A stretch of DNA of 64,000 nt, taken from NCBI GenBank assembly GCA_964577955.1, contig CAZOAZ010000035.1:3538-67537 (forward strand), read 5' to 3'. This document shows, piece after piece, positions 1-7,988 of the stretch (the stretch's first letter is position 1; each line of letters begins with the position of its first letter). The stretch is from CADEEX01 sp964577955. GTDB lineage: Bacteria; Acidobacteriota; Vicinamibacteria; Vicinamibacterales; CAVVIG01. The translations under genes were made by a program, and so were the position numbers. The notes under the pieces were generated by a model. That model saw nothing but the letters and a program-made list of their open reading frames with translations. It was not told the DNA's origin and ran no database searches.

Positions 1-85
1 ACTTCACCAGCAGGACAGTACGCTCCGGGCTCGCGCTGCCGGCCTGGGGCAAACGCGGTCGCGAACGGCGCGAGGAGTTGATGCG

Positions 86-838
86 ATGCGTGAAGTAGTG
101 AACGAGGTAATTATCGGGGTCGCCTTCCTGGTGGTCACCGCTACTGCGGCGTCGGCCCAGGATCGCTGGCGTCTGGAGGTCGAAAACGGCGCGGCCCTGT
201 CAGGCCGCAACGATGTGCGCATTCCGGGCAACTCGGGGACACTGTTTTCGCTGACCGGGGATCTTGCGTCGGAAACGACATATTTCTGGCGGGTTCGCGC
301 GGATCTGCGGCTGGCGCGGAAGCACGTGCTCTCGGCGCTCGCAGCCCCGCTGCAGATCGACGTCTCGGGCTCTGTCAATCGGCCCGTGTCCTTCGCCGGA
401 GAGACATTCGCAGCCGGAACCCCAACCACTGGACGCTACGGGTTCAACTCGTATCGCCTCACGTATCGTTACGAGCCGATCCAGGGTGACGCCTGGCGTT
501 TCGGAATCGGCGTCACGGCGAAGATTCGCGACGCGGTCACGCGTCTCGAGTCCGGTGGGACGGTGGCGGAAAAAACCAACGTCGGCTTCGTCCCTCTCGT
601 GAACGTCAACCTCGAACGCCGGCTCGGGGCGCGGGCCACCTTCCAGGTCGAAGGAGACGCGCTGGCGGCGCCGCAGGGCCGCGCCGAAGACGTGTTCGCG
701 GGCGTGCTCCTGAACGCGAACCGGAACCTGTCGTTCAAGCTCGGGTATCGATTCCTCGAGGGCGGCGCGGACAATGACGAGGTGTACACGTTCGCGCTCG
801 TGCACTATCTGGCCGCGGGTGTCGTGTTCCGCTTTTGA
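86..838 (+). CDS. Putative outer-membrane beta-barrel protein
   Basis: A 250-residue protein with an N-terminal signal peptide (hydrophobic core about residues 8-20, Ala-Ser-Ala cleavage site near 22-24). The rest is alternating polar/hydrophobic strands ending in Phe-Arg-Phe, a C-terminal aromatic typical of outer-membrane barrels. The start is ATG at 86 with GAGGAG at 72-77. I do not recognise a specific family, and no function can be assigned. It converges on the response regulator gene, with a hairpin between them. The first 85 bases of the window hold nothing else I can support. Confidence 0.7.
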   Translation: MREVVNEVIIGVAFLVVTATAASAQDRWRLEVENGAALSGRNDVRIPGNSGTLFSLTGDLASETTYFWRVRADLRLARKHVLSALAAPLQIDVSGSVNRPVSFAGETFAAGTPTTGRYGFNSYRLTYRYEPIQGDAWRFGIGVTAKIRDAVTRLESGGTVAEKTNVGFVPLVNVNLERRLGARATFQVEGDALAAPQGRAEDVFAGVLLNANRNLSFKLGYRFLEGGADNDEVYTFALVHYLAAGVVFRF

Positions 839-847
839 GGCCGGCGT

Positions 848-868
848 GGACCGCGATGCGTGCGGTCC
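848..868. terminator. Hairpin between convergent genes
   Basis: GGACCGC (848-854) pairs perfectly with GCGGTCC (862-868) across a 7-base loop, in the 66-base gap between two convergent genes. There is no clear T tract, so it may be a weak bidirectional terminator or only an RNA-stabilising hairpin. Confidence 0.35.
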
Positions 869-904
869 GTCCGCCTCGTCCGAGACCCGGGAGCGACGGC
901 GTCC

Positions 905-1594
905 CTAGCCTCGAGGATTGAATCGATATCCCACCCAGGGCTCCGTCACCAGATACCGCGGTGTCGATGGATCCGGCTCCAGCTTCTTGCGCAGCTGCCC
1001 CATGAACACCCGCAGGTACTCGGGCTGTTCCTGCGACGCCTGGCCCCACACCGCTTCGAGAAGCGCGGCATGCGTGAGCACGCGATTCGGATGCCGCGCC
1101 ATATAGACGAACAGGTCGAACTCCTTCGGCGTGAGCCGGACCTCTCGCCCCTGCGTGTGCACACGGCGGGCGTCCATGTCGATGCGGAAGTCGCCGGCGT
1201 CGAACGACGCGATCTCTTCGGTCGCCGCCGACGTGCCGCTGCGGCGGAGCGCCGCGCGCACGCGCGCCATCAGCTCGTCGATCCCGAACGGCTTGGTCAC
1301 GTAGTCGTCGGCCCCCGAGTCCAGCGCTTCGACCTTGGTGCGCTCTTCGCCTTTCACCGACAGGACGATGATCGGTACCGTCGAGACTTCGCGGATCCGC
1401 CGGCACAGCTCCACGCCGTCCATGTGCGGCATGTAGAGGTCCGTGATCACCAGCTCCGGCGACCACTCGCGGAAATTGGTCAGCGCCGACTCGCCTTCGG
1501 CCGCCGTCCGTACCTGATACCCGTGACTGCTGAGGACCGTCCGCAGCACGCGCGTGATTTGCGGCTCGTCGTCGACAACCAGAACCCGTGACAT
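905..1594 (-). CDS. kdpE: OmpR-family response regulator, KdpE-like
   Basis: A 229-residue DNA-binding response regulator. The receiver domain (about 1-115) has the acidic pocket Asp-Asp-Glu at 8-10, the phosphoacceptor Asp52 (VITDLYMP) and the Thr-Lys-Pro switch. A winged-helix domain follows (about 130-225, with LTPKEFDLFVYMARHPNRVL). I chose ATG at 1594 because the protein then begins directly with the receiver strand MSRVLVVDDE. The kinase gene lies just upstream on the same strand, separated by a TAGCCCC repeat. KdpE normally controls the Kdp potassium pump, but no kdpFABC genes are in the window, so the target is open. Confidence 0.88.
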   Translation of the reverse strand: MSRVLVVDDEPQITRVLRTVLSSHGYQVRTAAEGESALTNFREWSPELVITDLYMPHMDGVELCRRIREVSTVPIIVLSVKGEERTKVEALDSGADDYVTKPFGIDELMARVRAALRRSGTSAATEEIASFDAGDFRIDMDARRVHTQGREVRLTPKEFDLFVYMARHPNRVLTHAALLEAVWGQASQEQPEYLRVFMGQLRKKLEPDPSTPRYLVTEPWVGYRFNPRG

Positions 1595-1626
1595 CTCAGT
1601 GGCTTGCATCCTCAACTCCTGACTTC

Positions 1627-1664
1627 TAACCTCTAGCCCCTAGCCCCTAGCCCCTAGCCCCTAA
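1627..1664. repeat. Tandem TAGCCCC heptamer run
   Basis: About five near-perfect copies of the word TAGCCCC lie between the sensor kinase and response regulator genes. The last copies overlap the kinase stop codon (TAG on the minus strand at 1654-1656). It is one of several short-word repeat families in the spacers of this window. Confidence 0.85.
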
Positions 1665-2844
1665 CAGCGACCGGCACGTCAGCCGTGTCGCGCTGTTCCG
1701 CCGCGCTGGCGCCCATCGGCAGCGTCAACACGACCGCGGTGCCCCGCCCCGACGACGGCGAGTCAATCCAGATCCGGCCGGCCTGCGATTCGACCAGCCG
1801 CCGCGCGATCGGTAATCCCAGCCCAATCCCCGTCCGGTTCGGTTCGATCGCCTCGCGTCCGGGAATCCTGAAGAACCGCTCGAAGACCTGCTCGCGCAGT
1901 TCCGGCGGAATGCCAGGCCCTTCGTCCACGACCGAAATCCGCATCAGGTGCGCGTCTTCCCGGCGCGCCTCGATCCTGATCGTCGTGCCGGCAGCGGTGT
2001 ACTTGCTCGCGTTGTCGAGCAGCGTGTAGAGCACTTCAGACACCGCGGCCGGATCGACCGCGAGCGGCGGCAGCCCGGACCCGAGATCAACCTGGACGCG
2101 GTGATGACGAAGCACCGTCGCGGCGCGGGTGAGCGCTTCCTTGACGATCGTTTCGAGTGACGCCACGCGCGACCGCGCCGACTGCGAGGGATCCGGTCGA
2201 TCCGCCGCCGACAGTCCTTCGATGAAGCGATTCAGCCGGTCCGACTCCTCGTCGATGACGACGAGCAGCTCGTGCTGATTCTCGCGCGTCAGCGCGCCCT
2301 CAGGCCCCGGCGCGGCGGCCCCGATCAGCGCCGTGACCGCCGCCTTGATCGCGGTCAGCGGCGTTCGCAGGTTGTGCGTGAGCGCGTCGAGCAGCGCGGC
2401 CTTGAGCTGTTCGTTCTGGCGCGCCGCTTCGGCGAGACTCGCGCGCTCGAACGCGGCACCGAGCTGCTGATACAACTGCTCGATTTCACGCCGCCCTTCT
2501 TCCGCTTCGAGTTGCCGACGTTCGGCGCGCGCCGCCAGTTCGCCGACGACCACCGCGGTGAGGGTAAATGTGATCAGCGCGACCCAGTCGTTGAATTCCT
2601 GGACGAAGAGACCGTGTGGAGGAAGGAAGAGATAGTTGAAAGCAATCGCGGCGGCCGCCGACGCGGCCAGCGCGGGCCCGGTGCCCCACGCGCGCGCCAT
2701 GAGCAGAATCGACAGCAGCAGTACGGGCGCCGCCGCGGTCGCGGTGACAACCGGCACCGCGCGCAACGCGATCGACAGCACCGCGACGACGACGATCGCC
2801 AGCGGGTACGCGACGAGACTGCCGCTCCGGCTCCGCATCACCAC
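1654..2844 (-). CDS. KdpD-like membrane histidine kinase (DUF4118), N-terminally short
   Basis: A 396-residue sensor kinase. Residues about 12-105 form the four-helix DUF4118 membrane module of KdpD. A coiled linker follows (105-150), then the HisKA H-box with His157 (THNLRTPLTAIK) and an ATPase domain with DEGPGIP and GIGLGLPI glycine boxes. It lacks the large N-terminal KdpD and Usp cytoplasmic domains of classical KdpD (about 900 residues). The start is one of three consecutive codons, GTG 2844, GTG 2841 or ATG 2838. A TATAAT box at 2853-2858 sits 8 bases upstream and no Shine-Dalgarno sequence is visible, so the mRNA may be nearly leaderless. It pairs with the adjacent KdpE-like regulator. 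Confidence 0.85.
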   Translation of the reverse strand: MVMRSRSGSLVAYPLAIVVVAVLSIALRAVPVVTATAAAPVLLLSILLMARAWGTGPALAASAAAAIAFNYLFLPPHGLFVQEFNDWVALITFTLTAVVVGELAARAERRQLEAEEGRREIEQLYQQLGAAFERASLAEAARQNEQLKAALLDALTHNLRTPLTAIKAAVTALIGAAAPGPEGALTRENQHELLVVIDEESDRLNRFIEGLSAADRPDPSQSARSRVASLETIVKEALTRAATVLRHHRVQVDLGSGLPPLAVDPAAVSEVLYTLLDNASKYTAAGTTIRIEARREDAHLMRISVVDEGPGIPPELREQVFERFFRIPGREAIEPNRTGIGLGLPIARRLVESQAGRIWIDSPSSGRGTAVVLTLPMGASAAEQRDTADVPVAVRG

Positions 2845-2852
2845 GTCGATCC

Positions 2853-2858
2853 ATTATA
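2853..2858 (-). promoter_or_regulatory. Candidate -10 box of a near-leaderless promoter
   Basis: TATAAT on the minus strand, ending 8 bases before the first possible start codon (GTG 2844) of the KdpD-like kinase. Confidence 0.45.
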
Positions 2859-2929
2859 GGTTCCCGCTCAGCGCGAAAACCCACACGGTTTCTTTGCGTA
2901 CCCGGCGTTCCGTCTCGGGCCGAGCGGAG

Positions 2930-3805
2930 CTAGTACCCGGCGGGCGCCGCCGCCGCGGGTTTCTCGCCGCGGGCCTGCTGGACGATCTTGACGCCGGCGC
3001 TGGCGCCGACTCGGGTCGCGCCGGCCGCGACCATCGCCTTGAGTCCCTCGAGATCGCGGACCCCGCCGGCGGCTTTCACGCCCATCTCGGCGCCGACCAC
3101 GCGGCGCATCAGGGCGACGTCGGCGGCCGTGGCGCCACCGGGACCGAAGCCGGTGGACGTCTTCACATAGTCGGCGCCGGCAGCCTTGGCGATCGTGCAC
3201 GCCGTGACCTTCTCGTCATCGGTCAGCAGCGCCGCCTCGATGATCACCTTGCTGAGCGCGCCGCAGGCGCGGCACGGCGTGGCCACCGCTTCGATGTCGC
3301 GCTCGAGGGTGCGGAGATCGCCGGACTTCAGCGCGCCGACGTTGATGACCATGTCGATTTCGCGCGCGCCATCGAAGATCGCGCGCTGCGTTTCGTAGCC
3401 TTTGACGTCCGGCGTGGTCGCGCCGAGCGGAAAGCCGACCACCGAGCAGACGCCGACCGGTGTGGACGCCAGCAGCCTGGCCGCCGTCGCGACCCAGGCC
3501 GGGTTGACGCACACCGTCGCGAACGAGAACTGCGCCGCCTCGCGGCACAACTCTTCGATCTCCTTGCGGCTCGCGTCGGCCTTGAGGAGCGTGTGATCGA
3601 TCATCGAGGCGATGCCGGAGGGGGCGCCGCCCATCGCGTGAACCCCGACACGCGAGGCGCCGGCGTCGATCACGCTCTGCAAGCGGTTGGGACAGCAGTC
3701 GCTCGACACCGCGTGGCAGGCGCAGCGCGCCGCCGGGTGCGCCGATACCGCGGCCAGTTCCCGCACGATCACGTCGATCAACTGCTGCAGTTCGCTCTTG
3801 GTCAC
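2930..3805 (-). CDS. deoC: Deoxyribose-phosphate aldolase with Cys-rich N-terminal extension
   Basis: Class I aldolase that cleaves 2-deoxyribose-5-phosphate to glyceraldehyde-3-phosphate and acetaldehyde. From GTG 3805 it is 291 residues. The family core begins only at residue 69 (IDHTLLK). Asp151, Schiff-base Lys215 (YVKTSTGFG) and Lys244 (VKAAGGVRD) match the E. coli catalytic residues. Residues 1-68 are an extension with Cys28, Cys30, Cys37 and Cys38. Such extensions occur on DeoC of sugar-phosphate-utilising (SPU-type) bacterial microcompartments, but no shell genes are in the window. The GTG start overlaps the rpiB stop by 4 bases (GTGA), which indicates translational coupling. A longer upstream reading would lie inside rpiB and is less likely. 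Confidence 0.93.
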   Translation of the reverse strand: MTKSELQQLIDVIVRELAAVSAHPAARCACHAVSSDCCPNRLQSVIDAGASRVGVHAMGGAPSGIASMIDHTLLKADASRKEIEELCREAAQFSFATVCVNPAWVATAARLLASTPVGVCSVVGFPLGATTPDVKGYETQRAIFDGAREIDMVINVGALKSGDLRTLERDIEAVATPCRACGALSKVIIEAALLTDDEKVTACTIAKAAGADYVKTSTGFGPGGATAADVALMRRVVGAEMGVKAAGGVRDLEGLKAMVAAGATRVGASAGVKIVQQARGEKPAAAAPAGY

Positions 3806-4437
3806 CGGCCGCTCTTCTCCAGGTCCCGAATTTTCGCCAGCCGCCGGATGTAGCGCGGTTCGCGCATCGGCGTCCCCAGCCACACGCTGACGATGGCCTG
3901 CGCTTCGGCGGGGGTGACGATCGTCGCCCCCAGCGTCAGCACGTTGGCGCCGTTGTGCTCGCGCGAATAGCGCGCGATGGTCTCGTTCGCCGCCATCACC
4001 GCCCGGACTCCGGCGATCTTGTTCGCGGCGATGGCCGAGCCGATGCCGGCGCCGTCGATCACGATGCCCGCATCCACTTCGCCGCGGGCGACCGGATGGG
4101 CGACCAACGCCGCCATATCAGGATAATCCACCGGATCAGTGCCGTCGGTGCCGAGATCGGTCACGGTCAGCCCGCGGCCGCGCAGAAAGGCGACCAGCGA
4201 CCGACGGAGCGTGACCCCGACGTGGTCGCTCGCGATGGCCAGCGTGCGGATGTCGGCTCGCGGCGCCAGCGACGCGTCCTCGGGCGCCGTGCGATCCTCG
4301 GCGACGACGGTCACCCGCCGCTCGCGCAACGTGTCGAGCGCCAGCGGCGTGATGTGCCCGAACCGGGACAACGCCACGGTTTCGCCGCGGGCCAGCACGC
4401 GCGCGTCGGCTTCGGTGATGATCTCGAACTTCTTCAC
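3802..4437 (-). CDS. rpiB: Ribose-5-phosphate isomerase B-like protein with extra N-terminal domain
   Basis: A 211-residue RpiB/LacAB-family sugar-phosphate isomerase. The family core starts at about residue 66 (LAIASDHVG) and contains the GAGIGSAIAANK loop. The usual catalytic Cys of that loop is Asp128 here (VIDGAGIG), so chemistry or substrate may differ. Residues 1-60 form an added region (ITEADARVL, GHITPLALDTLRER) that resembles N-terminal segments of microcompartment-associated enzymes such as EutT/EutQ; this resemblance is from memory. The start is GTG 4437, with AAAAGGA 5-6 bases upstream. It is coupled to deoC by a 4-base overlap. The pairing fits pentose-phosphate handling from nucleosides. 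Confidence 0.85.
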   Translation of the reverse strand: MKKFEIITEADARVLARGETVALSRFGHITPLALDTLRERRVTVVAEDRTAPEDASLAPRADIRTLAIASDHVGVTLRRSLVAFLRGRGLTVTDLGTDGTDPVDYPDMAALVAHPVARGEVDAGIVIDGAGIGSAIAANKIAGVRAVMAANETIARYSREHNGANVLTLGATIVTPAEAQAIVSVWLGTPMREPRYIRRLAKIRDLEKSGR

Positions 4438-4486
4438 GTCATCCTTTTCATGGCGTTTTCTTCACCGCGTCTTCTTCAGGTCCGAG

Positions 4487-4492
4487 TATCAT
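4487..4492 (+). promoter_or_regulatory. Candidate -10 box upstream of hpt
   Basis: TATCAT ends 9 bases before the hpt ATG, in the 64-base divergent gap with rpiB. No Shine-Dalgarno sequence lies in between, so the leader would be very short. Confidence 0.35.
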
Positions 4493-4501
4493 GCTCGCCC
4501 T

Positions 4502-5029
4502 ATGACCGATCGACGCGTCCCCAGCGACGTCCTGCTCAGCGCCGCGGCGCTCCAGACCCGCGTGTCCGAGATGGCGAAAGAAATCCGCCGCGACTACCCG
4601 AACGGCCTGCACATCATCGCCGTACTGAAAGGCGCGTTCATCTTCCTGTCGGATCTGGTACGCCACATGGAGGGCCAGGTCACGCTGGACTTCATGGCCG
4701 TCTCCAGCTACGCCAAGGGGACCACGAGCTCCGGCGAAGTCCGGCTGCTCAAGGATCTGGACACCGGCCTCGACGGCAAAGACGTCCTCATCGTCGAGGA
4801 CATCGTCGACACCGGGCTGACGCTCACCTATCTGCAGGACATTCTCCGTGCCCGCGGGCCGCGCGTGCTGCGGACGGCGTGCCTGCTCAGCAAACCGTCG
4901 CGCCGCCAGGTCGACGTGAAGGTCGAGTACATCGGCTTCACGATCGAAGACCGCTTCGTCGTCGGCTATGGGCTCGACTACGCCGAGCACTATCGCAATC
5001 TCCCGTACATCGGCGTGATCAACACCTGA
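4502..5029 (+). CDS. hpt: Hypoxanthine phosphoribosyltransferase
   Basis: A 175-residue purine salvage enzyme that converts hypoxanthine or guanine plus PRPP to IMP or GMP in the cytoplasm. The PRPP-binding loop VLIVEDIVDTGLT, the flexible-loop region (SSYAKGTTSSGEVRLLKD) and the base-binding region FVVGYGLDY are all present. Length is normal for the family. It is divergent from rpiB-deoC and its stop lies 3 bases from the end of the convergent amidohydrolase gene. Together with upp and deoC it forms a salvage neighbourhood. Confidence 0.95.
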   Translation: MTDRRVPSDVLLSAAALQTRVSEMAKEIRRDYPNGLHIIAVLKGAFIFLSDLVRHMEGQVTLDFMAVSSYAKGTTSSGEVRLLKDLDTGLDGKDVLIVEDIVDTGLTLTYLQDILRARGPRVLRTACLLSKPSRRQVDVKVEYIGFTIEDRFVVGYGLDYAEHYRNLPYIGVINT

Positions 5030-5032
5030 CTC

Positions 5033-6430
5033 TCACTGTCTGACAGCGGCTCGCACTTTCGCGGCGAGCGCGTTCGCATCGGCGATCACGCGTGCGGCGT
5101 CAAGCGTCTTGACCTGACGGTCCTGCATCAGCACCTTGCCGTTCACGATCGTCGTGCGGACGTCGTCGCCGCGCGTCGTGTAGACCAGATGGGAGACCGG
5201 GTCGTACATGGGGGTCTGACGCGCCGAGGCCATTGAGACGGTGATCAGATCGGCGCGCTTCCCTTTCTCGAGCGAGCCGATCGTCTTCTCCATCCCCAGC
5301 GCCCGGGCGCCGCCAATGGTGGCCATGTCGAGCGCGGCCTGCGCCGGGATGGCCGTCGGATCCCTGGTTGCCAGCTTCGCCAGAAAGGCCGCCTGGCGCA
5401 TCGCCTCGAACATGTCGAGATCGTTGTTGCTGGCCGCGCCGTCGGTCCCGAGCCCCATGGGCACACCGGCCGCCAGATACTTCCCCACCGGCGCCACGCC
5501 GCTTGCGAGCTTCATGTTGCTTTCCGGGTTGTGCGAGACGCCGACGTTGTGGGTCTTCAGGATCTTGATGTCGTCGTCGGTGACCCAGACGCCGTGGGCG
5601 GCCAGCGTCCGCGGTCCCCAGAAGCCAATCGTGTTCAAGTAACCCGCGGGGGTGGCCTGGTGATCGGTGCGGGCCGTCTTTATCTCGTCTTCGGTTTCGG
5701 CCAGGTGAATGAGCACCGGAACCCCGTACTTGCGCCCCAACTGCGCCGCAGCCACCAGCGTCTGGCGGTCGAGCGTATACATCGCGTGCGGGGCGACGGC
5801 TGGAACGATCAGGTCGTCCCCCTGGAAGGCCTTGATGAACGTTTCGGCGCGAGCCAGGGCCTCGGCGGGTGTCTTCGCGTCCGCGACCGGAAACTGAATG
5901 ACGGTCTGGCCGAGCACGCCGCGGAGGCCGGCCTCACGCGTCGCCTTCGCGATCTCTTCTTCGAAGTAGTACATGTCGGCGAACGTCGTCGTTCCCGACC
6001 CGATCATTTCGAGCGCGGCCAGGCGCGTCCCGGTGCGCACCAGTTCCGGCGAGACGGTCTTGGCTTCGGCCGGGAAGATGTACTTCTGGAGCCAGTCCAT
6101 CAGCGCCAGGTCGTCGGCCAGGCCGCGATACATGACCATCGGCGCGTGGGTGTGGGTGTTGATCAGCCCGGGGAGGACGACCTGGTCCCGGACCTCAATG
6201 GTCTGCGCCGCGCGGTATTTGGCCGCAACCGCCTCGGGCGTGTCGACATCGACAATGTTGTTGCCGTCGATCACGACGGCGCCCGGGGACAGGACCTGGT
6301 GCGCCGCGTTCTCGGTCAAAACCGTGCCGCCGACGACGACCAGGGCAACCGGCTGGGGGCCGGACTGGACGGCAACCAGGATCGCCGCGCCCACGGCGAG
6401 CGCACCGATGATCGCGATCCATGCACGCAT
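5033..6430 (-). CDS. Exported amidohydrolase, MtaD/TrzA-type deaminase-like
   Basis: A 465-residue metal-dependent hydrolase of the cytosine-deaminase/MtaD group. It shows the metal motif HTHAP (near residue 92), HAMYT, the His of HLAETEDE, AAHGVW and the Asp of GTDGAASNN. Family members deaminate 5'-methylthioadenosine, S-adenosylhomocysteine or triazines. The substrate here is not determined, though the neighbours (hpt, upp, deoC) favour a nucleoside. An N-terminal hydrophobic segment (residues 4-21) suggests a signal or membrane anchor, which is unusual because most homologs are cytosolic. ATG 6430 is the first codon. Its promoter overlaps the divergent upp promoter. Confidence 0.88.
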   Translation of the reverse strand: MRAWIAIIGALAVGAAILVAVQSGPQPVALVVVGGTVLTENAAHQVLSPGAVVIDGNNIVDVDTPEAVAAKYRAAQTIEVRDQVVLPGLINTHTHAPMVMYRGLADDLALMDWLQKYIFPAEAKTVSPELVRTGTRLAALEMIGSGTTTFADMYYFEEEIAKATREAGLRGVLGQTVIQFPVADAKTPAEALARAETFIKAFQGDDLIVPAVAPHAMYTLDRQTLVAAAQLGRKYGVPVLIHLAETEDEIKTARTDHQATPAGYLNTIGFWGPRTLAAHGVWVTDDDIKILKTHNVGVSHNPESNMKLASGVAPVGKYLAAGVPMGLGTDGAASNNDLDMFEAMRQAAFLAKLATRDPTAIPAQAALDMATIGGARALGMEKTIGSLEKGKRADLITVSMASARQTPMYDPVSHLVYTTRGDDVRTTIVNGKVLMQDRQVKTLDAARVIADANALAAKVRAAVRQ

Positions 6431-6440
6431 TTGGCGAGAA

Positions 6441-6450
6441 ATTGTATAGT
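6441..6450. promoter_or_regulatory. Overlapping divergent -10 boxes (amidohydrolase / upp)
   Basis: On the plus strand TATAGT (6445-6450) ends 8 bases before the upp GTG. On the minus strand TACAAT (6446-6441) ends 10 bases before the amidohydrolase ATG. The two boxes share bases, so the 28-base gap looks like a bidirectional promoter that yields very short leaders. Confidence 0.45.
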
Positions 6451-6458
6451 GTCACCGC

Positions 6459-7082
6459 GTGCCGGTCCACATCGTCAACCATCCGCTCGTGCAGGACGCG
6501 CTGGTCGATCTCCGCGACAAGCGGACCACGCCCGAACACTTTCGCCGCGCCGCGACGCGCATCAGCGTGCTCCTGGCGACCGAAGCGCTGCGCGGCGTGC
6601 CGACGCGCCATGTCACCGTCGAGACGCCCATCGGTCCAGCCGACGGGCAACGCATCCGTCAGGACATCGTCGTCGTGCCGGTGCTCCGCGCCGGGCTGGG
6701 CATGCTCGACGCGGTGATCGAGCTCGTCCCGAATGCCCGGGTTGGCCACATCGGTCTGCAGCGCGACGAGATGACCGCCGTCGCCTCCCGCTACTACTCG
6801 AAACTGCCGGCCAGCCTCGCCGGCAACGTGGTGCTGATGATCGATCCGATGCTGGCAACCGGCGGCAGCGCCGTGGCCGCGTTGGAGCTCCTGCGTGAAG
6901 CGGGCGCCACTGAAATTCAGATCGTCTGCATCGTCGCCGCGCCGGAAGGCATTGCCACGGTCGAGCGCCATTTCCCGCACGTCGCGATCTTCACGCCGGT
7001 CATCGACCAGGGCTTGAACGAGCACAAGTACATCGTGCCGGGCCTCGGCGACTTCGGCGACCGTCTGTACGGCACCGTCTAA
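6459..7082 (+). CDS. upp: Uracil phosphoribosyltransferase
   Basis: A 207-residue pyrimidine salvage enzyme converting uracil and PRPP to UMP. The PRPP loop MIDPMLATGGSA, the RAGLGM segment and the C-terminal uracil-binding region (GLGDFGDRLYGT) are typical, and length is normal. It starts at GTG 6459 without a Shine-Dalgarno sequence and only 8 bases after a TATAGT box. It lies divergent from the exported deaminase-like amidohydrolase. Confidence 0.95.
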   Translation: MPVHIVNHPLVQDALVDLRDKRTTPEHFRRAATRISVLLATEALRGVPTRHVTVETPIGPADGQRIRQDIVVVPVLRAGLGMLDAVIELVPNARVGHIGLQRDEMTAVASRYYSKLPASLAGNVVLMIDPMLATGGSAVAALELLREAGATEIQIVCIVAAPEGIATVERHFPHVAIFTPVIDQGLNEHKYIVPGLGDFGDRLYGTV

Positions 7083-7100
7083 CGGCCCCACTAGTGTGGG

Positions 7101-7118
7101 ATCCGGCTCTAGCCGGAT
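7101..7118. repeat. Palindrome ATCCGGCT-CT-AGCCGGAT
   Basis: Perfect 8-base arms around a 2-base centre, between upp and the citrate-synthase-fold gene. It may attenuate or terminate upp transcription. It resembles the larger palindrome family of this window (the GGCTTTAGCC core), but with different outer arms. Confidence 0.6.
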
Positions 7119-7134
7119 TCTTTGGGAGGGCACC

Positions 7135-7980
7135 ATGAGCGAGAGAACGTCGGCTCTCGACCGCCGAGCCTCCGACCACGTCCAGCACGACGTGTGGCAC
7201 TCGGCCCTCACGTCGGTCGCGCCGAACGCCATTCTCGTCCGCGGTTATCCGCTCGACGAGATGATGGGCCGGCTCTCGTTCGCCGATGCCGTGTACCTCC
7301 TGCTCATGGGCGAGCTGCCCACGCCCGCCATCGGCCGGATGCTGAACGCGATTCTCGTGGCCACGATCGACCACGGCGTCGCGCCGCCGTCGACGATCGC
7401 CGCCAGAAACGTCGCCACATCAGGCGCCGCGCTGAAGGACGCGGTCGCGGCCGGCATCCTCGCGCTTGGCCCGCACCACGGTGGCGACATCGAAACCTGC
7501 ATGCGGTTTCTCGATCAGGGGCTGACGCTCGTCCGATCGGGGCGTTCGCTGCAAGAGGCGGCGGAACAGCTCGTCGACGAATCACTGGGCACCGGACAGA
7601 CGCCGCCCGGCTTCGGGCATCGCTTTCACACCCGCGATCCGCGCGCGACGCGCCTCTTCCACATGGCGATGGAGCTCGAGCTCGAGGCCGAACACGTCCG
7701 CATGCTGCGCGCGATCGAACGCGTGCTGATGGCGCGCGAGGAAGCCATCGGTCTGCTGCTGCCGGTGAATGTCGACGGCGCGATTGCCGCGATCAGCGCC
7801 GACCTCGGCTTCGCGTACGAACTCGGCAACGCGATCTTCATGATCTCGCGGCTGCCGGGCCTCATCGCCCACGCGCACGAAGAGCGGACACGCGAAACGC
7901 CGATGCGCCCGGTCGATCCTGGCGACCAGGTCTACGACGGCGCTCACGCCCGGCGGCTACCGGATGGGCGGTCGCGGTGA
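7135..7980 (+). CDS. Short citrate-synthase-fold protein (citryl-CoA lyase-like)
   Basis: A 281-residue member of the citrate synthase superfamily. It keeps the GFGHRFHTRDPRA motif with a catalytic His, the PHHGG segment and the Asp of VNVDGAIAAI. It is about 100-150 residues shorter than ordinary citrate synthases and nearer in size to citryl-CoA lyase, the C-terminal fold of ATP-citrate lyase. Synthase versus lyase cannot be decided by eye. ATG 7135 has GGGAGGG ahead of it. It ends convergent with doxX, with a hairpin between. Confidence 0.75.
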   Translation: MSERTSALDRRASDHVQHDVWHSALTSVAPNAILVRGYPLDEMMGRLSFADAVYLLLMGELPTPAIGRMLNAILVATIDHGVAPPSTIAARNVATSGAALKDAVAAGILALGPHHGGDIETCMRFLDQGLTLVRSGRSLQEAAEQLVDESLGTGQTPPGFGHRFHTRDPRATRLFHMAMELELEAEHVRMLRAIERVLMAREEAIGLLLPVNVDGAIAAISADLGFAYELGNAIFMISRLPGLIAHAHEERTRETPMRPVDPGDQVYDGAHARRLPDGRSR

Positions 7981-7988
7981 CGGTGGCG

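Noticed and set aside
5531..6898. Long arginine-rich frame opposite the amidohydrolase and upp
   Set aside because: It is antisense to genes with clear family motifs and has the Arg/Gly/Asp-rich composition typical of shadow frames in GC-rich DNA.
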